Below are positions 9,406-16,600 of a stretch of DNA of 64,000 nucleotides, piece by piece (the stretch's first letter is position 1; each line of letters opens with the position of its first letter). The notes beneath the pieces were generated by a model. That model saw only the letters and a program-made list of their open reading frames with translations. It had not been told where the DNA came from and did not search any database. A program made the translations under genes and the position numbers. The DNA is from an uncultured Agrobacterium sp. GTDB taxonomy: Bacteria > Pseudomonadota > Alphaproteobacteria > Rhizobiales > Rhizobiaceae. The stretch is from assembly GCA_913777615.1 (NCBI GenBank), contig CAJYTK010000022.1, forward strand, positions 186,001 through 250,000, read 5' to 3'.

Positions 9406-9987
9406 CTAGTAGCTTTCGTTGCGATAGGCGTCCGTCGCAACGATGAGAAAATGGGAGGGCATCGAGCCATCGGCCGGGCGGATTTTCGTCAGATAGGGAC
9501 GAATGAGATCCGTCATGACCTGCCAGCGATAGTAGGAGCGCAGCATATTGATCGTGCCAGATCCACCGGGCTTAAAGCCAAAGGTCGACGTATTGAGATC
9601 GTAGTAATCGCCGGTCTTGATCAGTGGAATGGCCGCGGGCATATCTGCGAAGCTATTGAATTGCCGAAGATCGATATAGAGCTTGGATGGGGTTTTGATC
9701 TCGTCTTCAGAGCAGGTGACGAGTACCGAGACTTCCTGGCAGAAGGCCCGACGAAAATCTTCTCTGGTAATCGTGCTGCTGATCTGCCCCGTGCGCAACT
9801 TTCGCGCCATCGTATCGGTCGCATTAACGAAAAGCTGCTCGCCCATCAGCGCGATGAATGTTTCGATAATCGCAAAGACGACCAGAAAATATGGCAGTGC
9901 CAAAAGGGCAAATTCTATCGCTGTGGCGCCGTCGCGGGAACGGATCAGCCTGCCAGATAATGCCTTTTGCAACATTGGCCTTTGCAT
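9406..9987 (-). CDS. TadE-like pseudopilin-type membrane protein
   Basis: A 193-residue protein with the TadE-family signature SRDGATAIEFALLALPYFLV (about residues 17-36) at the start of its single membrane helix, followed by a periplasmic domain with two Cys residues (FCQEVSVLVTC). It probably acts with the adjacent 8815-9396 product at the cell surface. An ATG four codons later (MLQKAL) is an alternative start. The nearest upstream gene, fabI, ends at its own terminator, so this two-gene unit should have its own promoter between 9988 and 10147. I could not identify that promoter with confidence. Confidence 0.85.
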   Translation of the reverse strand: MQRPMLQKALSGRLIRSRDGATAIEFALLALPYFLVVFAIIETFIALMGEQLFVNATDTMARKLRTGQISSTITREDFRRAFCQEVSVLVTCSEDEIKTPSKLYIDLRQFNSFADMPAAIPLIKTGDYYDLNTSTFGFKPGGSGTINMLRSYYRWQVMTDLIRPYLTKIRPADGSMPSHFLIVATDAYRNESY

Positions 9988-10146
9988 GACGTTTTTCTAT
10001 CTCTGCCGGAAACTGATCTTTAGGAATTGTCACCTGGAAAGATCATTATGGAGGCTTTGTTTATATTTCCTTGTCCGAAAGGTTTGCATTTGCGGCATGT
10101 GCCAATTTTCAGCATCTATCCATGCCGCTGGATCGCGCGCCAATGC

Positions 10147-10170
10147 GAAAAGCCCGGCTAGGCCGGGCTT
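10147..10170 (-). terminator. intrinsic terminator of the fab operon
   Basis: Minus-strand stem of 9 bp (AAGCCCGGC paired to GCCGGGCTT, arms 10162-10170 and 10150-10158) with a 3-base loop, followed by TTTTCGC. It lies about 65 bases after the fabI stop. Confidence 0.85.
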
Positions 10171-10233
10171 GGAAAAATGCGATGGTCACGAGCCTGAAAG
10201 CGTGAAAATCAACACGCTTCAGGCGAGAGAGGC

Positions 10234-11040
10234 TCAGTCAGCGTCAGCTCGACGGAGTTCTTCGAGTGTCGGCACCGAGGTGATGTTATAGCCGCAATCC
10301 ACATAGTGGCATTCGCCCGTCACGCCGCGGGAGAGGTTCGACAGGAGATAAAGTGCCGATCCACCGATATCGTCGATATCGGCTGTGCGCCGAAGCGGCG
10401 CGTTCTTCAGGTTCCAGGCAAAGATAGCTCTGGCATCCGAGATACCGGCACCTGCCAGCGTACGAACGGGACCTGCCGAGATGGCGTTGACGCGAATACC
10501 CTTCGGACCGTAATCGGCAGCCAGATAGCGCACCGAGGCCTCGAGAGCCGCTTTGGCGACACCCATGACATTGTAGTTTGGAATGACACGCTGCGACCCA
10601 TTATAGGTCAGCGTCAACATGGAACCGCCATCTGTCATCAGACCTGCAGCCCGCTTGGCGATTTCGGTGAAGGAGAAGCAGGAGATGACCATCGTGCGGC
10701 TGAAATTCTCGCGCGTGGTATCGGCGTAGAGACCCTTCAACTCATTCTTGTCGGAGAAGCCGATGGCATGAACGACAAAGTCGATCGAACCCCAACGCTC
10801 ACGCAGCGCCTCGAAAAGCGCGTCTACGGACGCGATATCTTCGACATCGCAGGGCACGATAAAATCGGAGCCAAGCTCTGCGGCGAGCGGCTTCACGCGC
10901 TTGCCAAGCGCCTCTCCCTGGTAGGTGAAAGCCAGTTCCGCGCCCTGCGCGGCCAGCGCCTTGGAGATACCCCAGGCGATAGAGTGATTGTTTGCGACGC
11001 CCATGATGAGGCCGCGTTTACCCTGCATGATGCCGTTCAT
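10234..11040 (-). CDS. fabI: enoyl-[acyl-carrier-protein] reductase (NADH)
   Basis: Reduces trans-2-enoyl-ACP, the last step of each fatty-acid elongation cycle. It is a short-chain dehydrogenase of 268 residues. The N-terminal nucleotide loop GVANNHSIAWGISKALA and the catalytic Tyr-x6-Lys in NYNVMGVAKAALE (near residues 155-165) match FabI and not FabL or FabV. The chosen ATG at 11040 lies 7 bases after the fabB stop. A TTG two codons earlier is possible. As last gene of fabA-fabB-fabI it completes the unsaturated fatty-acid module. FabI is the family targeted by triclosan. Confidence 0.96.
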   Translation of the reverse strand: MNGIMQGKRGLIMGVANNHSIAWGISKALAAQGAELAFTYQGEALGKRVKPLAAELGSDFIVPCDVEDIASVDALFEALRERWGSIDFVVHAIGFSDKNELKGLYADTTRENFSRTMVISCFSFTEIAKRAAGLMTDGGSMLTLTYNGSQRVIPNYNVMGVAKAALEASVRYLAADYGPKGIRVNAISAGPVRTLAGAGISDARAIFAWNLKNAPLRRTADIDDIGGSALYLLSNLSRGVTGECHYVDCGYNITSVPTLEELRRADAD

Positions 11041-11046
11041 GGGCAA

Positions 11047-12270
11047 TTATCCGTTATAGCGCTGGAAGACGAGCGTGGCGTTGGTACCGCCGAAGCCGAA
11101 CGAGTTGGAAAGCACAGTGTCGATCTTGGCGTCATCGATCCGCTTGCGAACGATCGGAACGCCATCGAATTCCGGATCGAGTGTCTCGATATGGGCACTT
11201 TCTCCGATGAAGCGCTCCTGCATCATCAACAAACCGTAGATAGACTCCTGAACGCCGGCAGCGCCGAGCGAGTGGCCCGTCAGCGACTTTGTCGACTGGA
11301 TATGCGGGATCTTGTCGCCAAAGACCTCGCGGATCGCGCCGATTTCCTTGCTGTCGCCGACAGGCGTGGAGGTGCCGTGGGTGTTGACGTAATCGACATC
11401 GCCCGTCACCGTCGCAAGCGCCTGGCGCATGCAGCGTATGGCACCTTCGCCGGAGGGAGCGACCATGTCGTAACCGTCCGAGGTTGCGCCGTAGCCGACG
11501 ATCTCGGCATAGATCTTTGCGCCGCGGGCCTTGGCATGTTCCAGCTCTTCCAGAACCAGAACGCCTGCGCCACCGGCTATCACGAAGCCATCGCGGTTGA
11601 CGTCATAGGCGCGCGAAGCGACCGAAGGCGTGTCGTTATACTTGGAAGACATGGCGCCCATAGCGTCGAACAGGTTCGACATGGACCAGTCGAGATCCTC
11701 ATGACCGCCGGCAAACATCACATCCTGCTTGCCCCATTGGATCATCTCAGCCGCATTGCCGATGCAGTGCGCAGACGTCGAGCAGGCCGACGAGATGGAG
11801 TAGTTGACGCCGTGGATCTTGAACCATGTGGCAAGGGTTGCCGATGCCGTCGACGACATGGCCTTCGGCACGGCAAACGGGCCGATGCGCTTGGGGCTAT
11901 TGTTCTTCAGCGTGATGTCGGATGCCTCGACGATGGTGCGCGTGGACGGACCGCCCGAACCCATGATGATGCCGGTGCGCTCATTGCCGCTGATATCGCT
12001 TTCTTCCAGGCCGGAATCGGCGATCGCCTGTTTCATTGCAACATGGTTCCACGCTCCACCCTGGGAGAGGAAGCGCATGGCGCGGCGGTCTACCAGATCG
12101 GTCGGATCCAGCGATGGCTTGCCCCAGACCTGGCACTTGAAGCCGTGTTCGGCAAAGTCGGGCGAGAACGAAATGCCGGACCTTGCGTCTCTCAAGGAAG
12201 CCGTGACTTCGCCCGCGTCGCTGCCGATCGATGAAACGATACCGAGGCCGGTGACTACAACTCTTCTCAT
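11047..12270 (-). CDS. fabB: beta-ketoacyl-ACP synthase I
   Basis: Condenses malonyl-ACP with acyl-ACP and is specifically needed to elongate the cis-3-decenoyl-ACP made by FabA, hence for unsaturated fatty acids. It is a 407-residue thiolase-fold enzyme with the catalytic Cys in [11 protein letters not shown] (near residue 163) and the two catalytic His in [11 protein letters not shown] and [13 protein letters not shown]. The FabB rather than FabF assignment rests on the close link to fabA (64 bp upstream) and FabB-like motifs. The gene is followed by fabI within 10 bases. Confidence 0.96.
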   Translation of the reverse strand: MRRVVVTGLGIVSSIGSDAGEVTASLRDARSGISFSPDFAEHGFKCQVWGKPSLDPTDLVDRRAMRFLSQGGAWNHVAMKQAIADSGLEESDISGNERTGIIMGSGGPSTRTIVEASDITLKNNSPKRIGPFAVPKAMSSTASATLATWFKIHGVNYSISSACSTSAHCIGNAAEMIQWGKQDVMFAGGHEDLDWSMSNLFDAMGAMSSKYNDTPSVASRAYDVNRDGFVIAGGAGVLVLEELEHAKARGAKIYAEIVGYGATSDGYDMVAPSGEGAIRCMRQALATVTGDVDYVNTHGTSTPVGDSKEIGAIREVFGDKIPHIQSTKSLTGHSLGAAGVQESIYGLLMMQERFIGESAHIETLDPEFDGVPIVRKRIDDAKIDTVLSNSFGFGGTNATLVFQRYNG

Positions 12271-12334
12271 GAAGGTGACCTTTTCTTAGAGCTTGCCGCA
12301 GATGGCGCGAGTTGCGCCCGTCTCGCTAAAGACG

Positions 12335-12850
12335 TCAGGCGGTCTTTTCCTTAGACAGACCAACGCGGAGGTCCGTCGCTTGATAGATGGTTTCGCCATC
12401 GGCCTTCAGCCAGCCATCGGCGGTGCCGAGCACGAGCCGGCCGCGCATCACGCGCTTGAAATCGATGCCATACTGCAAGAGTTTGGTTTCAGGACGAACC
12501 ATGCCCTTGAACTTCACTTCCCCGGTCGACAGCGCCATGCCGCGGCCAGGTTCACCCAGCCAACCGAGGAAAAAGCCGGTCAGCTGCCACATGCCGTCGA
12601 GGCCAAGGCAGCCAGGCATGATCGGGTTACCCTGGAAATGGCAGGGGAAGTACCAGTCGTCCGGGCTCACATCATATTCCGCGCGGATGAAGCCCTTGTC
12701 GAACTCACCGCCGGTTTCGGAAATCTCAGTGATACGATGAACCATCAGCATCGGAGGCAGAGGAAGCTGTGCATTGCCTGGGCCGAAGAGCTCGCCGCGG
12801 CCACACGCCAGAATTTCCTCGTAATTATAGCTGGATTGCCTCGTTGCCAT
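12335..12850 (-). CDS. fabA: 3-hydroxydecanoyl-ACP dehydratase/isomerase
   Basis: Bifunctional hot-dog-fold enzyme that dehydrates 3-hydroxydecanoyl-ACP and isomerises the product to the cis-3 form, the branch point to unsaturated fatty acids. The 171 residues match FabA length. The active-site His is in the motif [17 protein letters not shown] (His near residue 70), with the catalytic Asp in GLDG. It is the first gene of the minus-strand fabABI unit and is divergent from irr, an arrangement I recall as common in rhizobia. Confidence 0.97.
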   Translation of the reverse strand: MATRQSSYNYEEILACGRGELFGPGNAQLPLPPMLMVHRITEISETGGEFDKGFIRAEYDVSPDDWYFPCHFQGNPIMPGCLGLDGMWQLTGFFLGWLGEPGRGMALSTGEVKFKGMVRPETKLLQYGIDFKRVMRGRLVLGTADGWLKADGETIYQATDLRVGLSKEKTA

Positions 12851-13037
12851 TCTTTCCGTTTCCCGTCTCGTCGTGTTTCTAGACTTCTGTAAAGCAAGTT
12901 AAGCTCAAAATGAAGCGCCACAAGGGCAGCATACATATTCAGAGCAGACCAACTTGCCCTAAGCCCGTTCCCAATATGGCGCCCGCATACAGGAAGCGTA
13001 AGGACGGAACCAGAGGAAAATTGCAAAAACGGCCCTT

Positions 13038-13103
13038 TTGGCGCCAACAGGACAGACCGCTCCGCTGGAAACTATTGAAAGCCTTGCCCTTAAAAGATAT
13101 ATG
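13038..13103 (+). promoter_or_regulatory. irr promoter with upstream palindrome
   Basis: TTGAAA at 13075-13080 and TATATG at 13098-13103 are separated by exactly 17 bases, a good sigma-70-type promoter reading toward irr. A perfect 10-base palindrome (TTGGCGCCAA, 13038-13047) sits about 30 bases upstream of the -35 box and could be a regulator site. An in-frame ATG at 13101 falls inside the -10 box, which argues that irr translation starts further down, at 13149. Both boxes were recognised by eye only. Confidence 0.55.
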
Positions 13104-13148
13104 CATCCTCAAGACGTACTTTATAACCGTTCTCAGGAACCCGGACCG

Positions 13149-13568
13149 ATGGCATTCGACGCCACCTTGGACATTGGAACACGGCTACGCCGCTTCGGCC
13201 TGCGCCCGACACGCCAGCGCATTGCGCTCGGCGATTTGCTGTTCGCCAAGGGTGACCGTCATTTGACGGTCGAGGAACTGCATGACGAGGCTGTTACCGC
13301 CGGCGTGCCCGTATCCCTGGCAACGGTCTACAATACGCTGCATCAATTCACCGAAGCAGGCCTGATCCGCGTGCTGGCGGTCGAGGGGGCGAAAACCTAT
13401 TTCGACACCAATGTTTCGGATCACCATCACTTCTTCGTCGAGGGTGAAAACGAGGTCTTGGATATTCCCGTGAACAATCTTGAGATCAGCAATCTTCCCG
13501 AGCCCCCGCAGGGAATGGAAATCGCCCATGTGGACGTGGTAATCCGTCTGCGGCGTAAAGACAGCTAA
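13149..13568 (+). CDS. irr: Irr, heme-responsive iron regulator (Fur superfamily)
   Basis: Transcription factor that controls iron uptake and heme synthesis genes in Rhizobiales according to heme status. It has 139 residues from the ATG at 13149, with an N-terminal winged helix (RRFGLRPTRQRIALGDLLF, then VSLATVYNTLHQFTEAGLI as the recognition region) and a C-terminal metal/heme domain with the Irr-type triple His in SDHHHFFVEGENEVLDIP. The N-terminal Cys-Pro heme motif of Bradyrhizobium Irr is absent, as in other Rhizobiaceae. The start was chosen because upstream ATGs overlap the predicted -10 box and AGGA lies 10 bases before this ATG. It is divergent from fabA. Confidence 0.93.
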   Translation: MAFDATLDIGTRLRRFGLRPTRQRIALGDLLFAKGDRHLTVEELHDEAVTAGVPVSLATVYNTLHQFTEAGLIRVLAVEGAKTYFDTNVSDHHHFFVEGENEVLDIPVNNLEISNLPEPPQGMEIAHVDVVIRLRRKDS

Positions 13569-13598
13569 TGGTGCGCTTGCATCACAAATGGCGTCATG

Positions 13599-13620
13599 AG
13601 GCACCGCGAGGTGCCTTTAT
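13599..13620 (+). terminator. intrinsic terminator of irr
   Basis: A 7-bp stem (AGGCACC, 13599-13605, with GGTGCCT, 13610-13616) and a tetraloop GCGA, followed by TTAT. It lies 30 bases after the irr stop. The U-run is short, so it may be weak. Confidence 0.65.
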
Positions 13621-13647
13621 CGTTTCGGAGGTTCGCTCCGCAGACTT

Positions 13648-13711
13648 CTAAAGCGCATCGCGATCTTCAAATTCGCATCCTGCGCTTTAGGTTCTCGTTT
13701 TGTCGCATGTC
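13648..13711. repeat. dispersed palindromic repeat, copy 1
   Basis: Arms CTAAAGCGCA (13648-13657) and TGCGCTTTAG (13681-13690) form a perfect 10-bp inverted repeat around a 23-base spacer. The right arm continues as GGTTCTCGTTTTGTCGCATGTC to 13711. The segment 13679-13711 matches the reverse complement of 42415-42447 at 28 of 33 positions by eye, so this is a dispersed intergenic element between irr and the TRIC gene. Confidence 0.7.
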
Positions 13712-13729
13712 TTAATCAGAATCCAAGAT

Positions 13730-14365
13730 CTACATGACGTCTTCCGGTGGCCGTCCGGGGCGCGATCTGTAAGGCGGAAATGTCCAGCCAAAGATCAATG
13801 CTCCGCTTCTGATGCTAAAAGCCGTCAAGACACCTGCCGACGACGACACGATCAGGGGTGCGCCGAGGAAATGCACAAGGGTGAACACGCAGGCGCCCGC
13901 AAGCGCGCAGCTGATGTAGATTTCCGGACGCAGCAGAACGGACGGCTCGCCAGCCAGAATATCGCGCAACACGCCGCCGAACGTGGCCGTCATCGTCCCG
14001 GTGACGATGGCAACGGTTGGAGAACCCGTCGCCGCGAGCCCTTTGGCTGCGCCCATGACGCAATAGGCCGAGAGCCCGATGGCATCGAGCCAGATCAGCA
14101 GGCGATAACGGGATTCGAAGAGATGCGCGGTGAAATAGACGACCGCAGCCACGCCTACGCAGACAAGGATGTAGGTGGGATTGGTCACCCAGAACACCGG
14201 GGCACGACCAAGGACCAGGTCCCGCAACGTGCCGCCGCCAATGCCGGTGACCGCAGCAAAGAACATGAATCCGATAAAATCCAGCTGCTTGCGCGAAGCC
14301 GCTAGAGCGCCCGTCGCAGCAAAAACGGCAACGCCCGCATAATCGAGAAAAGCCAGAAGTGACAT
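13730..14365 (-). CDS. trimeric intracellular cation (TRIC)-type channel family protein
   Basis: A 211-residue membrane protein with two repeats of about three helices each. Each repeat ends in a Gly-rich kink: AVTGIGGGTLRDLVLGRAPVFW (the part GIGGGTLRDLVLG) and GTMTATFGGVLRDILAGE. These glycine-arginine motifs define the UPF0126/YicG family, whose bacterial members form monovalent-cation channels. The start at 14365 has GAGGAG upstream. A longer reading from 14455 adds a non-conserved leader. It stands alone, with convergent irr on one side. Its physiological role in this organism is unknown. Confidence 0.88.
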   Translation of the reverse strand: MSLLAFLDYAGVAVFAATGALAASRKQLDFIGFMFFAAVTGIGGGTLRDLVLGRAPVFWVTNPTYILVCVGVAAVVYFTAHLFESRYRLLIWLDAIGLSAYCVMGAAKGLAATGSPTVAIVTGTMTATFGGVLRDILAGEPSVLLRPEIYISCALAGACVFTLVHFLGAPLIVSSSAGVLTAFSIRSGALIFGWTFPPYRSRPGRPPEDVM

Positions 14366-14673
14366 TGAGAGGCGCTCCTCAATTTCGCGGTCGGTCAGTG
14401 TGACGCAAGCACGGCTGATTATACACTTCGACAAAACCATGCCTGCGCCATCCATAACGCAAATCCGGTAAAGGTGAAGCGGTTTTGCTAATGGACATGC
14501 CGCGTGCGTGACCGATGCAAGATCCTCAGCCGGTTTTGCCGCGGCGGCGATGGACGAAACACCACCGCAAAGCGTGGGAGCGATGCTGCGGGATCGCGAC
14601 AGGCTTTGCGGCTAAAGCAGATCGCTTTCGCTACACAAGGGATAAGCGGCTATCATCATGAAGGATATTTGCC
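14366..14673. other. 308-bp gap without a recognisable gene
   Basis: The region between the divergent TRIC-type gene and the secreted protein at 14674 must hold both promoters. I see no convincing -35/-10 pair, terminator or RNA structure, and no small reading frame with a ribosome site other than AAGGAT at 14660-14665, which serves the TTG start of the next gene. Confidence 0.6.
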
Positions 14674-15147
14674 TTGAGACGTCTCCTCTCCTGCATGTTT
14701 TGCCTTTTCGCGCTTTTTAGCCTGGCAGTCCCGGTGCTGGCGCAACAGGAGCTTCTCAGCGATCCCGAAATCTACGAGAAGAATTTTTTTCAGAAACAAT
14801 GCAAGGTCGCCGAATTCGGGCCGGACTTCATTTCGCGGATAGACATCAACAATGATGGCCTGATCGATGCAGTGACCAATCGCGGCGCACTGACCTGCGA
14901 CGGCCACAAGAGCACCACCTGCAATGACGATGGCTGCCCTTACAATTTCTACGTTCAGGTTAAGGAAGGCGGCTATCTGTTGATCGCCACTGCGACGATC
15001 TACGGCTATGACTTCATTCAGCGTTTCGGCAACATGGTCTTTGTGCTGAAAATGCATCCGCGCTATTGCGAGCGCACTGACAGCGCGCCGTGTGAAATGA
15101 CGGTTCGCGTCCGCGGAACGGCCTTCGTGACGCTTTCACGCAAGTGA
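14674..15147 (+). CDS. secreted Cys-rich hypothetical protein
   Basis: Not recognised as a named family. It has 157 residues with a clear signal peptide (LLSCMFCLFALFSLAVPVLAQ, likely cleaved before Gln24) and a mature part of about 130 residues containing six Cys, which could form three disulfides. The segment DINNDGLIDAVT has the Dx[DN]xDG spacing of calcium-binding loops in EF-hand or FG-GAP-like repeats. The start is a TTG at 14674 with AAGGAT 8 bases upstream. The next in-frame ATG would remove half of the signal peptide. It ends 4 bases before the convergent DUF1275 gene. Confidence 0.75.
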   Translation: MRRLLSCMFCLFALFSLAVPVLAQQELLSDPEIYEKNFFQKQCKVAEFGPDFISRIDINNDGLIDAVTNRGALTCDGHKSTTCNDDGCPYNFYVQVKEGGYLLIATATIYGYDFIQRFGNMVFVLKMHPRYCERTDSAPCEMTVRVRGTAFVTLSRK

Positions 15148-15151
15148 AGCG

Positions 15152-15868
15152 TCAAACGCGATTGGGAAAACGCGTGATCGCAACCCTCTGGTTATAGCGG
15201 CTCCTAAGCGAGCGTGGCATCAGCATGCTCGCCAGCGCCACAAAGAACACCAAGAGGCTGACGACGAGAAGCGCGCTTTTCGGCACTGCGCTGGCGAGGA
15301 TGGCGCCGCTGATTGCTCCGGATACCATGCCGATCCAAGGAACGAGCTGGATCGTCCAGTCGCGTTTGCGCTCCCCTAGAATCAACCGACCGATGCCGCG
15401 ACCGAAGCGCGAAAGAGCGCCCGTCACATAGGTCAGCCCTATTGGCAGACCTTCTATATGCTCGACTGCCGCGTTGATGGTGCCCATGGCGAAGACGATC
15501 AGATAGAAGTCGAAGGGCTTCAATTGCGAGGTCTGCAACAGGGCTGCCACTGCCAACATAATGGCGACCGAGCAAAGTACGGTGAAGATACGGCGGTGCG
15601 ACGAATGGGCTATAATGATGCCTGCGGCATTGCCCGCGACGAAAGTGACGATGGCGAGAAGAAGCTTCCACGCATGATCAAACTGCCCGGCCTCAAGGGC
15701 AATTGCCGCGCGCGTCGTGTTCCCCGTCATGAACGACACGAAATCACCTGACATGACCAGCCCCACGGCGTCCGTCATTCCCGCGACGAATGAAATGGCG
15801 GCCACCAGCGAAAGCCCCATTCCGGTGCGTCTTGCCTTGATGATATTGCGGCGTCTTTGTATGGTCAT
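15152..15868 (-). CDS. DUF1275 (YoaK-type) membrane protein
   Basis: A 238-residue polytopic membrane protein with about six helices. The N-terminal motif AGMTDAVGLVMSGDFVSFMTGNTTR (in particular DFVSFMTGNT) and GLPIGLTYVTGALSRFG in the middle are the signature of the DUF1275 family, including E. coli YoaK. The family has no established function, and transport is only a guess from topology. It is convergent with the secreted protein gene, with just 4 bases between the stop codons. Promoter sequences must lie in 15869-16090 together with those of gntK. Confidence 0.88.
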   Translation of the reverse strand: MTIQRRRNIIKARRTGMGLSLVAAISFVAGMTDAVGLVMSGDFVSFMTGNTTRAAIALEAGQFDHAWKLLLAIVTFVAGNAAGIIIAHSSHRRIFTVLCSVAIMLAVAALLQTSQLKPFDFYLIVFAMGTINAAVEHIEGLPIGLTYVTGALSRFGRGIGRLILGERKRDWTIQLVPWIGMVSGAISGAILASAVPKSALLVVSLLVFFVALASMLMPRSLRSRYNQRVAITRFPNRV

Positions 15869-16003
15869 GGTGCCTCAGCATGCAGAGACTACGGCGAGCG
15901 ATCATGGATTCTACGCATGTGGATGTTGCCATTTCAACAACGCGATCCGGGCGGTTGTGAAGCCATGCCTGATAAAAACGATTTTCTTATCTTCGCGGTC
16001 TTG

Positions 16004-16052
16004 CTAAAGCGCCCTGCGTCCTGACGGACGCGCCAAACCGCGTCGCGCTTTT
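16004..16052. repeat. nested palindrome upstream of gntK
   Basis: The outer arms AAAGCGC (16006-16012) and GCGCTTT (16045-16051) enclose an inner 6-bp hairpin (GCGTCC 16016-16021, GGACGC 16026-16031). The outer arm resembles the arm of the repeat at 13648, so it may belong to the same broad class of AAAGCG-type palindromes in rhizobial intergenic DNA. It ends in TTTT on the plus strand but lies upstream of gntK with no plus-strand gene just before it. Confidence 0.55.
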
Positions 16053-16096
16053 CGAGACTATCAGGCCCGATGCTCAAATCATGAAAGGCTTTCTGC

Positions 16097-16600
16097 GTGA
16101 AACATGCAATCATCGTGATGGGCGTCAGCGGCTGCGGCAAATCCACAGTCGGCGCGGAGCTTGCGGAAAAGCTTGGTATCCCGTTTCAGGAGGGGGACAG
16201 GCTGCATCCCAAAGCCAATGTCGAGAAGATGAGTGCGGGTATTCCGTTGACCGACGAGGACCGCTGGCCTTGGCTCGATCTTGTGGGTGCAGAGCTACGC
16301 CAAGGTTACGAGGCCGGCGGCGTGGTGATCTCATGCTCGGCTCTGAAAAAATCCTATCGCGACCGGCTGCGGACCGCTTGCGGCGGACCGTTGGCCTTTG
16401 TCTTTTTGGAAGGCAGCGTCGAGCTTTTGACTAGCCGCATGGGTGCGCGTAAAGGCCACTTCATGCCGCTCTCACTTTTGAAGACGCAACTCGACACGCT
16501 GGAAGTCCCAACGGGTGAACCGGGCGTCGTGACCGTCAATATCGATGCCACTCCCGACGAGATCGTCGAGCGCGCGCTGACCGGGCTGAAAGCTCTATAG
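16097..16600 (+). CDS. gntK: gluconokinase
   Basis: Phosphorylates D-gluconate to 6-phosphogluconate, feeding the Entner-Doudoroff or pentose phosphate route. It is a small kinase of 167 residues with the P-loop GVSGCGKST (residues about 9-17), the substrate-site pattern FQEGDRLHPKANVEKMSAGIPLTDEDRWPWL, and SCSALKKSYRDRLR, all typical of GntK. The start is GTG at 16097 with AAAGG 8 bases upstream. No ATG precedes the P-loop in frame. Its TAG stop directly abuts the stop of the convergent oxidase gene within the palindrome CTATAG. No gluconate transporter or gntR is adjacent. Confidence 0.95.
   Translation: MKHAIIVMGVSGCGKSTVGAELAEKLGIPFQEGDRLHPKANVEKMSAGIPLTDEDRWPWLDLVGAELRQGYEAGGVVISCSALKKSYRDRLRTACGGPLAFVFLEGSVELLTSRMGARKGHFMPLSLLKTQLDTLEVPTGEPGVVTVNIDATPDEIVERALTGLKAL

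Noticed and set aside
10306-12234. A roughly 640-codon open frame on the plus strand spanning fabI and fabB
   Set aside because: It crosses two well-defined minus-strand genes, has no ribosome site and no recognisable domain.
13101-13148. Upstream ATG at 13101 as the irr start
   Set aside because: It lies within the predicted -10 box and has no ribosome site, while 13149 has AGGA upstream.
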